A stretch of DNA of 64,000 nt from Siphonodentalium dalli (lineage: Eukaryota; Mollusca; Scaphopoda; Gadilida; Siphonodentaliidae). The translations under genes and the position numbers were made by a program. The notes under the pieces were generated by a model. It had not been told where the DNA came from and ran no database searches. It saw only the letters and a program-made list of their open reading frames with translations. Of this stretch, positions 51,001 to 61,526 are shown piece by piece; position 1 is the first letter of the stretch; each line of letters begins with the position of its first letter. Location: the NCBI GenBank assembly GCA_032622095.1, contig CP136067.1, forward strand, positions 48,709,899 to 48,773,898, in the 5' to 3' direction.

Positions 51001-52442
51001 ATCAATTTAATGGATCTGGTTGAATTATGCCATATAGTTGACGTGAAGGCCACATAAGAACATGAGAATGAGTAATCGTAACTTACCTTGCGCGCCTGTG
51101 TATGAACCGGGAATATAGAACTCTAGGCTACCGAGTACCACTCGTATTAGCTTTCGTTTTGCTGTATATATAGGGTTTCGATTCCTCATAAGGATTTCCC
51201 AAAATGAAGCCGCTTAATGAGATAATGTTGTTTCGGCAATAACAAGGTTTCCTATTTCTGGATCTTTAATAATCCTCTTATGGGAATTTAAATCGTCGGG
51301 TCCTTCGTCAACAGATACCACAAGCATCCCACTTTGACAGTTTGACCAAAAAAAATAATTAAGTATTGCTCACTCTTAATGAAAATTCAACACGAGACAT
51401 AGTCTGGGGCTTGTACTGAAAACGGAACGAACAAGTACATATTATGTTATTAGATGCAAGTGGCAACAGGACTTCCGGTCGTGGAGAAAATCACTCTGGG
51501 CGTGACGAGGTCATGGGTTCGAACTTCGAACATATACTATTAAACTAAAATTATTGTAATGTGGTTGTTACTTTGGAATTACACATTTTGTTACAAAATT
51601 ATAGCATTATAACACGCACGATACAATAACTTCAATCACTTTGTTTTTATAGTATTCAACTGGATTTCTACCAGTGTTTGTCTCTCATTGTTGATATTTA
51701 TTCAACATACATGTATGACGATAACTTCATTAACAACATGCATTCACGAGAAATGATATTCAAGAGATCTTCTGGAAAACTCTTTGCTTATTGTGAAGAA
51801 TGGGAGCGTGAATGTTCCATCTTTTGAGGTCGATGGTATATTTATACCCACTCGATTTGCCTAGTCTATTTTATTTACAATTTGTTGCCTACGCTATTAA
51901 AATTTCGGAGTTCATAGTACTCGCCATCTTCTTCGCGGTTCAAATCACCATGTTTGTAATTTTATAGTATTGGGCCCTGGGATGAGGGAAATCACAATGT
52001 GCCATTGTCTTCGATTGAGTAGTAACATAAGTTTGAGAACAATATTTATTCACAATGTAGCACGTTATGTGAAACAATATATATTAACAATAATTTAACC
52101 AGCTCTTTATATCATATACATTTTTATAAATAACAAAAACATTATCACAGCTAAGCTTGAAATCAAAACAAAAATCTCAGACACCAAGCAGTTCATATAT
52201 TGCTATACCCAAATTACTTTGGGGGGGGGGGGATGTATTAATAAATATTTAGTCAAGAAAGACGTGTGACCACCGTCAAGTGCGGCTGAACTACGCCACA
52301 ACGCCGTTAAACATGGTTGAACCCCATTTGAACATCGAAAATGTGCGCTGATCAAGTTTTAATCACTTGGTGCACTGGTGTCTGAGAAATAACATAATAA
52401 CAAATAACAACAGAGTAACAACAACTTGATGACGACGAACAG
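48095..52442. other. Upstream/intergenic region of copy F to fragment G
   Basis: Holds the block frame 49037-49249, TATA motif blocks (about 49470, 50313), a doubled block (49560-49990), the candidate gene exons a-b, a run of G (52219-52230), and the 3' flank of fragment G. No other gene supported. Confidence 0.5.
50887..51189 (-). pseudogene. Candidate unknown gene, exons a-b (F/G interval)
   Basis: Exon a 51189-51087 and exon b 50925-50887. A deletion removed the usual CTCTCAG acceptor, but TTTTTATAG now abuts exon b. Exon c is missing at the expected place, where the sequence jumps near 50570. Confidence 0.2.
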
Positions 52443-52916
52443 CTAGAATCTCAGCGATCTCTTTCTCTGACCGTTGGACCAGGACTTTGACTTGGCTCGG
52501 AAGTGACGTAGCTGAGATGAGTAATCCTGGTGCAGCATAGGTCGATATGACTGCGGGGTGCAGAGCGCCTGGAAAGAGTAATATATAGCAAATAAGTACA
52601 AAATAATACTTTCACAGTTTCACGAATTATATGTAGAAAACGTACTTGTTGAGGTGCTGAAACACCGTTGCATCGACAGTGAACTACATTTGTTGCAATT
52701 ACTCTACACATGTGTGTATCAAACGTGAGCTTATTGGCACAATGTCTTGTCACCATATTTTGAAACGAATTTCGAAAATGTAGTGAAACAAAACGCACCT
52801 GTTTGGATTCGAAGAATTCCTTATATCCGCCATGAAGTATATAGATTTCAGGGTAAAACAGGTTCGGGTAATTCTCTGCGTTCATCTCTCTGTCCTTCTG
52901 TCGCAGGTGCCTGAGC
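52443..52916 (-). pseudogene. cdc25: Cdc25 fragment G: exons 7 and 8 only
   Basis: Exon 7 is 52916-52799 and exon 8 is 52568-52443, both with good splice sites and open frames ([37 protein letters not shown]). About 150 bp to the right of exon 7, within intron 6, the sequence jumps (about 53066) to intergenic block sequence otherwise found at about 49180. Exons 1-6 and a promoter are therefore missing. It is a dead 3' fragment unless used as downstream exons by a transcript from further right. Confidence 0.85.
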
Positions 52917-53065
52917 CTAGAAATGAATACATTAAGATATAAACCTTCGCTCACGACATAATCATAGCAATCACATATACATGTAGTTAACTGTATTGCT
53001 ACGTGTATGCTTACATCCGATTACAAAGAACTTAATTAAATAATGCTACAATTTATCCTTTTCAT

Positions 53066-56000
53066 TTATTAATCACCGGAACCAACTTATATGTTTCGTC
53101 GTTAACATTATCACTCCATGAGGAGCTTATCACTCCGAGGGGAGCTTTGCGAATATGACAAGATAGAAGAATTCGTTTCGTTTTTTTTTCAACTCAGGTT
53201 TTGCCCCCAAATTATCCTTAGTAATGCTCACTTCCATAACATTCCAGTGATGTTCGGAAGATCAATATACACGTATGTCGATAAATGCAACAATGCGGAC
53301 TTCATATGCCAACGGATGACGTATACAGGCCCTACGTAAGTCACTGAGTTCTATAAATATATATAGGGACACCATTAAACAATAAAGAGCGTTCATTGAC
53401 AGTATATTCATGACATGTTTCTAAAGAGCATATTTCTAACTCTTGTGTGGAAACAGTTTCTAATGCTCATGTGAATTTATTTTTGGAGATATATTTATGC
53501 AGTCTGTATGACGACATTTCATCTGATTATATTGATCATACATATATACTACCACATTGCGTAACTATGTATAGGCGTAACCATATAAAGAGAGTTTTAG
53601 GTTCAATGTTTAACTGAGTTCAACCCTCCGCACAACAGTGAGGCAAACGCGCTATATTTTCACCACACCGGGAACATAACTCTTGTGAATTTATTTTTGG
53701 AGATATATTTATGCAGTCTGTATGACGACATTTCATCTGATTATATTGATCATACATATATAATACCACATTGCGTAACTATGTATAGGCGGAACCATAT
53801 AAAGAGCGTTTTAGGTTCAATGTTTAACTGAGTTCAACCCTCCGCACAGTAGTGAGGCAAACGCGCTATATTTTTACCACACAGGGAACCTACATAACTG
53901 AACGCTCTTTATAGTGTTACATACAGCCGACTAAGAGTATGTTCCAAGAGCTGGAAAACTTCGCAATTGGTCTTATATTTATGTGGCGCGCGTTGGAGCT
54001 TATCACTCCAAGAGGAACTTTGCGAATATGACAAGTTTGAAGAATTCGTTTTGTTTTTCAATTCAGGTTTTGCCCCCGAATTATCCTTATTAATGGTAAC
54101 TTCTATAACATTCCAGTGATGTTCGGAAGATCAATATACACGTAGGTCGATAAATACAACAATCCAGACGACGTAGGCCTTATGCCAAGGAGTTCTATAA
54201 ATATATATAGAGGCACCATGAAACAATAAAGAGCGTTCATTGACAGTATATTCATGACATGTTTCTAAAGAGCATATTTCTAACTCTTGTGTGGAAACAT
54301 ATTTTTACCACATCGGGAACATACATAACTGAACGCTCTTTATATTGTTACATACAGCCGACTAAGGGTATGTTCTAAGAGCTGGAAAACTTCGCAATTG
54401 GTCTTATATTTATGTGGTGCGTGTTGGAAAGGGACGAAGCACTAGGAATTTAGTTTTTACACAAAAAGTACCTATATATTAGATTTATATATAGGTAAGT
54501 TACACATTAGTGAAGCAAACGCTCTTTATTTTTTTGCCGTATCATCAATAAACTGGCAAGCAATACAGCTCTTTGTCGACTTTTTTATTTTCGGAACTGG
54601 ACAGGGGTGTGCGGAAAAGCGAGAACAATTCCACGGTGATTTAAGTGGCAACCCAAAATGAACAGTGACAGTTTACAATTTAATATGCATCCGTTATAAT
54701 TCAAACTATGGACAAACCCCCGTTTTATGAGCATATATAAATACACGATTTGATATCCAATAGTACTTACTATATTGACTGTTCTGATTGCATATTTCTT
54801 GGAGTTTTACTATAAAAACAATCAAGTAGAGTGTCTAAAACGATTATCTCGATCCTGACCACGAAGCGAGGAAACCATACATGCATCAATTTAATGGATC
54901 TGGTTGAATTATGCCATATAGTTGACGTGAAGGCCACATAAGAACATGAGAATGAGTAATCGTAACTTACCTTGCGCGCCTGTGTATGAACCGGGAATAT
55001 AGAACTCTAGGCTACCGAGTACCACTCGTATTAGCTTTCGTTTTGCTGTATATATAGGGTTTCGATTCCTCATAAGGATTTCCCAAAATGAAGCCGCTTA
55101 ATGAGATAATGTTGTTTCGGCAATAACAAGGTTTCCTATTTCTGGATCTTTAATAATCCTCTTATGGGAATTTAAATCGTCGGGTCCTTCGTCAACAGAT
55201 ACCACAAGCATCCCACTTTGACCAAAAAAAATAATTAAGTATTGCTCACTCTTAATGAAAATTCAACACGAGACATAGTCTGGGGCTTGTACTGAAAACG
55301 GAACGAACAAGTACATATTATGTTATTAGATGCAAGTGGCAACAGGACTTCCGGTCGTGGAGAAAATCACTCTGGGCTAGACGAGGTCATGGGTTCGAAC
55401 TTCGAACATATACTATTAAACTAAAATTATTGTAATGTGGTTGTTACTTTGGAATTACACATTTTATTACAAAATTATAGCATACACATTTTGTATTACA
55501 AAATTAGTAAATTCCAAAGTAACACTCACGTTACACTAATTTTTTTTTATTATGGTAATCAACTGGATTTCTACCAATGAATGTCTCTCACTGTTGATTT
55601 AGATTCAACATACATGACGATAACTTCATTAATAACATGCCTCCACGAGAAATGATATTCAACAGATCTTCTGCATGGGACAGTATTGGGCCCTGGATTG
55701 AGGGAACTCGCAATGTGCCATTCTCGTCGATAGAGTAGTAACAAAAGTTTGACAATAATATTTATTTACAATGTAGCACGTTTTGTGAAACAATATATAT
55801 TAACAATAATTTAGCGATCTCTTTACAGCATATACATTTTATAAATAACAATAACAGTATCACAGCTAAGCTTGAAAACAAAACAAATATCTCACACACC
55901 AAGCAGTTCATATATTGCTACCCAAATGACGTTTTGGGGGGGGGGTGTATTAATAAATAGTTAGTCAAGAAAGACATGTGACTACCCGTCAAGTACGCTG

Positions 56001-56161
56001 AACTACGTGACAGTGTCGTTAAACAGGGCTGAACATCATCTGAACGTCGAAAATGTACGCTGATCAAATCTTAAACACTTGGTGCACTGGTGTCTGAGAA
56101 ATAACATGACAACAAATAACAACAAACAACAGAGTAACAACAACTTGATGACGACGAACAG
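53066..56161. other. Intergenic region between fragment G and the exon 8 piece
   Basis: Repeats 49180-51600, then a Cdc25 3' flank of the A/B/C-like type. No promoter/exon 1 block is present, so fragment G has no recognisable promoter of its own. Confidence 0.5.
54771..55073 (-). pseudogene. Candidate unknown gene, exons a-b (G/H interval)
   Basis: Duplicate of 50887-51189 at an offset of 3884 bp, with the same splice sites (exon a 55073-54971, exon b 54809-54771). Confidence 0.2.
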
Positions 56162-56960
56162 CTAGAATCTGAGCGACCTCTTCCTCTGACCGTTGGACCA
56201 GGACTTGGATTTGGCTCGGAAGTGACGTAGCTGAGATGAGTAATCCTGGTGCAGCATTATGGTAATCAACTGGATTTCTACCAATGTATGTCTCTCACTG
56301 TTGATTTAGATTCAACATACATGACGATAACTTCATTAACAACATGCCTCCACGAGAAATTATATTCAACAGATCTTCTGCATGGGACAGTATTGGGGCT
56401 TTGTCGAGGGAACTCGCAATGTGGCATTCTCGTCGATAGAGTAGTAACATAAGTTTGACAACAATATTTATTTACAAAGTAGCACGTTTTGTGAAACAAT
56501 ATATATTAACAATAATTTAGCGATCTCTTTACAACATATACATTTTATAAATAACAATAACAGTATCACAGCTAAGCTTGAAAACAAAACAAATATCTCA
56601 CACACTAAGCAGTTCATATATTGCTACCCAAATGACGTTTTTTTTGGGGGGGTTGTATTAATAAATAGTCAAGAAAGACATGTGACTACCCGTCAAGTAC
56701 GCTGAACTACGTCACAATGTCGTTAAACAGGGCTGAACATCATCTGAACGTCGAAAATGTACGCTGATCAAATCTTAAACACTTGGTGCACTGGTGTCTG
56801 AGAAATAACATGACAACAAATAACAAATAACAACAAACAACAGAGTAACAACAACTTGATGATGACGAACAGCTAGAATCTCAGCGACCTCTTCCTCTGA
56901 CCGTTGGACCAGGACTTGGACTTGGCTCGGAAGTGACGTAGCTGAGATGAATAATCCTGG
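55554..56960. repeat. Direct duplication of about 705 bp covering Cdc25 3' flank and part of exon 8
   Basis: 55561 matches 56266. The first unit ends inside exon 8 at about 56257. Confidence 0.85.
56162..56257 (-). pseudogene. cdc25: Cdc25 fragment: last 96 bp of exon 8
   Basis: This holds the C-terminal codons of exon 8 down to the TAG at 56164-56162. At about 56257 it joins abruptly to 3'-flank sequence that repeats from about 55554. The arrangement is a direct duplication of about 705 bp (55554-56257 against 56259 onward) whose right end falls inside exon 8. Only a silent CTG-to-CTC change is seen near the stop. No complete gene is attached. Confidence 0.8.
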
Positions 56961-57530
56961 TGCAGCATAGGTCGATATGACTGCGGGGTGCAGAGCGCCT
57001 GGAAAGAGTAATATATAGCAAATAAGTAAAAAATAATATTCACAGTTTCACGAACTATATGTAGAAAAAGTACTTGTTGAGGTGCTGAAACACCGTTGTA
57101 TCGACAGTGGACTACATTTGTTGCAATTACTCTACACATGCGTGTATCAAACGTGAGCTTATTGGCACAATGTCTTGTCACCATATTTTATTAGGTATAT
57201 GTACAGCGTTGAAACGAATTTCGAAAATGTAGCGAAACAAAACGCACCTGTTTGGATTCGAAGAATTCCTTATATCCGCCACGAAGGATATAGATTTCAG
57301 GGTAAAACAGGTTCGGATAATTCTCGGCGTTCATCTCTCTGTCCTTCTGTCGCAGGTGTCTGAGCCTAGAAAAAATACATTCAGATATAAACCTTCGCTC
57401 ACGACATAGCAATCACATATACATGTAGTGAACTGTATTGCTAGTTGTATGCTTACATCCGATTACAAAGAACTCAATTAAATAATGCTCCAATTTCTCC
57501 TTTTAATTTTCATGTTAAACTTAAAGGGGT

Positions 57531-57693
57531 ACTGTATACTAAATCCGGCCATATATGGGACCATCTGCTTTTATATCGAATACACGCATAAAATTAATGA
57601 ATTTGAGCCATGGATTAGTGTAAAATACACGTGTACTCTATGCACGATGCAAACAACATGGTAATTATAATGAAAATGAATTTAGTGTTTTAA
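57531..57693. mobile_element. Damaged MITE-like element, intron 6 of copy H
   Basis: Same left end and same right-end deletion as in copy D. Confidence 0.45.
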
Positions 57694-59799
57694 GGTTTGT
57701 CAATTAGCCTATTCCATTCATATGTTAATACATTAATCAAATACGGTTGACATAAAATTGATACTTACATTTTTGGACCGCGTTCAGATGAGAACTCGCA
57801 GTGAAATATGATAATGGTCCGGTGTTTGAGGGGAGCGTCGCCCAAAAAACCTCTTCTCGATCATCGCCTGCGTGTGGAGATTCTCAGCGTCCTATAAATA
57901 AGAGGTGACTTAGATACAGATCCTAAGACAATACAAACACTACACAATTCAACCGCAAAATCGGCCGATAGGAAAACTGAGCATTATTATAACAAAAATA
58001 TAATTTTGTTCGGGTATTGACGATTGTTAACAATGGGTGGCTGCATTTAGATTCTTGACACACACCACCATTAAGAGTGATACAATAAATCAGAATTGAT
58101 AGTCTGAGCGTGTTACCAATTTAATTATTGGACTCATTATCAGCAAAAACAAAAGATACGGATATACATGTACAAATTTGTAATACATGTATATGTAATT
58201 TCAACATATATATTGATATTTGTTACGTAATAAAATAATGTTGTCAATCAAAATAATGCCAATAAGATAATTTAACTTGACATGATCCTCATTATTTTAC
58301 AAAAGAAATAAATCGATTGCTGTGTCATATTGCCAAATATTAGAGCAGAGGTCATGTCGGTGACACACACGTACCTGGATATGTCCACCTTCGTACTCAT
58401 ATGGGTATCGACAGTCTACGACCACAAACTCGTCGATGCTGTTGCTGAATCGGCCTGACATCAAATCTTCCAACTGTAAACAAAAATTATGAATTTCACT
58501 ATCTATATTTTAAAACTGAAACAACTATACGATGAAACTACGGCAACTGGATATTTTAGCATATTTGGTTTACTCATCCTATAAGAACACTGGACGTCTA
58601 GTGAAGAATTTCGAGACATGACTGTATACACCATTTATCACACATCTTTCCTAACTACTTTATTATCTTCTCCCTTCTATCACACCTCACTCTTACTCAT
58701 CCCTGCACTCGCTTAACTATTCCAACATTTATGAGAGAACAGAGAACTATATTTGAATTTCCGCCTTCTTTACATTGTAGCTGCCTGTATTGAAACTTGG
58801 GGTAACATTTACATAGCAATTATTTTTATAAAAGCCATAGGCTTGTTATCCCGTCATAATTTGAACAGTTTACTTTTCTATCAGTTTGAATTTCAGATAT
58901 AGATGGAAGTCCAGATAGCTGGGCACAAAAGCAACATGGAAACATTCATATGACATGTATGTCACAATCAAATACATGCATGTCTCGATTATCGAATAAA
59001 TACATTAATACGTTGAAATCACTCACTGTTTGTGGGGAGATGTACATGAGGTCCTTGTGTCGATCTGAGATGACACGGAGGGTGTAGCTCGAGGTCCCGT
59101 CACCGATCAGATCAACGTTGGAGGTCATGGAGTTCAGAGCTTCTTTAATTCTCATGTCGTCTTTGTCTGATTTCTCTAACAGATGGCGTTTGGCTGGTGG
59201 TTCGATGACATCACATTTATCGGTGATCTGGCGTTTCAGACAGTTGTCGGAGGATTTTGAACGTCCGAAAAGACATCGAACTGGTCTACGACGGATGGAC
59301 AACTGGAAGCGAAATATTTAGAACAGTGATACATGTATCAAAATATCATATAATTATTTGCTTAGCTGTTTGTATTTAAATACATAAATTATAAGCTTAA
59401 ATGCCACACCTACACTATGGAAATATGGCTTCTTGTCTTAGGGTGGATACACACATGCATGTAATCTCTGTAATTATCGTGTATTTGGCGTTTTACACCG
59501 ATAATACAGACAATGTAACATGTGTCCACTGACAACCCAATCATTGCGGACGTGTTGACCGCACTGAGTTCTAGTTCCAATTAAGGAATGTAGAGAAGCC
59601 GCTCTCTTGGACCGAGTCGCCAGGCCACTTAAAATACTTGTTCGTGGGATAACCCAGATGGTGGACGTTCTATTTAAATAATTATTAGTCCTCTCTTGAT
59701 ATTTATAGCAGTGGTGGATCCGGATTTCCCCGACGCAGGGGCTATATATATATGATCCCGAAAGCTACCAGGCGGGATGGCTAACTCTGAGCTATTTAA

Positions 59800-60039
59800 G
59801 TAAAACATTATATTGTACCTTCTTGCGCAGATTATTCCGACCGATATACAACTAAGTCCCTTAGCGATTTGAAGCTTTCAATACCCCATGCCAAACAAGC
59901 ATCATGGTCGAACATATTCTATATGAAGCCTGTATATGCCAGACGTGTCGCTTCTGGTGTTCGTGCATTAATAAAATGTCACACAGAGTTGACTAATTTC
60001 CGCATCCGTAAGAGAAGACGTGTTTTGGACTGGCCTTAA
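59800..60039 (+). other. Unrecognised 80-codon open frame in intron 3 of copy H
   Basis: Same 240-bp frame with base changes (GP to IP near the middle) but no frame break, antisense to copy H. Confidence 0.25.
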
Positions 60040-61463
60040 ATGTCCTGATAGCAGACAGTTTGACTTCGCTTATCACTACTCACTTGTCTGGCATGTTAAC
60101 AATGAACGCTCGCAGATATTTAATGTTGTCAATTATTGGTGTGGCCATGTAAAATACATGTATTTTACACACAGAAATTACATGCATGTGTGTATCCACC
60201 CTTAGGATGCTGAAATGCTTTCCTAAATTAATGATAAACTGTATTCGTGTATAGGTTTCTTGGTGTTAATTGTCCGGCCATAATTTTAGCCGGTCCTATA
60301 TGGTTTTTGTCAAATCTTATTAACCTATTAATGTGGCGTTCATTGTTTTCTTAATTTTAGAAATAATAATATAACGTACCTCAGACTTAGTAGGTGTTTC
60401 TGATGGGAGAAACGAACTGAAGCTACCCTCATGTTCGCTGATGTGTGCAGTAGTTGGTGTCTGGAAAAAAAATTATATTCATTAATGTGGATATAATTAG
60501 CCATATCAATTAACATTTATGTCAAGGAACTCAATTACTATTTCCTGTGTGGAACATTCTGTGCCTCTTATATTATACATTATAGCATAGAATATTGAAA
60601 GAAAATAATCGAAAATATGCGAATAAAATACATAACATAATGTGAGCATGTAGGTGTCATAATACATACGTTCGTGTTCATTACTGAGGTTGCGTTCGAA
60701 TCTTCGCATAAAACGAACTGACGAACTAACTTGTGATCTATTACTTAATACTGTTCTTAAATAGGTCCTAATAAATCACGTTTGTACGAGTTGGCAATTT
60801 CTCCTGCTCTAATCCTGCTTACCTCTACGTCTATACCGCTATCTTTAGACGACTCGTCGACGTGAAGCTTGAAGTCACAAGGGCTCAACAGCTGGATGAT
60901 ATCCATGGTATCGTCTATGTCGAAAGTGATGTTAGGAATCTGAAAGAAAAATGGTTTCAATTAATTAATATGGCAAAAGAGGACGTATTGACGTCAACTC
61001 GGATATCAACCTACAATCAACTACACTCTCGATAAATATAGGCTATATATTAATAATATAATTAATTTATACTGTGAGAATTTGATCTATTCTGGTAATA
61101 TTCTCCGTTACGTTCATTTATTTGAAATATTTAATAACACGCGGAAATATTCAGGCAACTAAAAATATATTGGGCAATAAATTGTTGCCGCTAAATTCCA
61201 CCACCTCGCTAAAGAATGTCAGACAATGAGCACACGCTACATGCCACTGATAAGATATATTTGATCCAGTTTACGCGGTGGCGATGTGAATGATAAATAT
61301 AAGGGAATACATTATAACTTAAAATATGTGTATCGACAGGTGTATTCCAGTTCGAAATTTTAAATAATAGCATTAGGGCTCTACAAGTACCAGTTTTGAA
61401 ACATTTGAAATGGATTGAGGTACACGGTAAAACTAATAACCACGCGATGACGACGATACTCAC

Positions 61464-61526
61464 AGTGGGGTCAAGACGAGAAGAGCGAATGAATAAAAAG
61501 TCCAAACTTTACTGCTTATAAAGTAT
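61464..61526 (-). promoter_or_regulatory. Copy H core promoter and noncoding exon 1
   Basis: TATA box 61522-61514. The leader ends CACT|gtgagt at 61464, differing by one base from the other copies, and the donor is kept. Confidence 0.45.

Larger units (their letters stand above)
49180..55484. repeat. Direct duplication, offset 3884 bp
   Basis: 49180-51600 recurs at 53064-55484. The right junction of fragment G (about 53066) is the seam between the units. Confidence 0.85.
56873..60906 (-). pseudogene. cdc25: Cdc25-type phosphatase, copy H, frameshift in exon 6
   Basis: All exons are present: exon 2 60939-60823 (ATG 60906-60904), exon 3 60460-60380, exon 4 59302-59027, exon 5 58473-58375, exon 6 57891-57769, exon 7 57365-57248, exon 8 56998-56873. 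Exon 6 is 123 bp instead of 122 because an A-run (T-run on the coding strand) near 57844-57849 has six bases where other copies have five. The shifted frame reads through the active-site codons and meets TGA at the place that should encode SSER. As written it yields an inactive product. A homopolymer sequencing error would restore it, so reads should be inspected. Exon 4 also has DLMYISPQT for DLKYISPQT. Confidence 0.8.
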
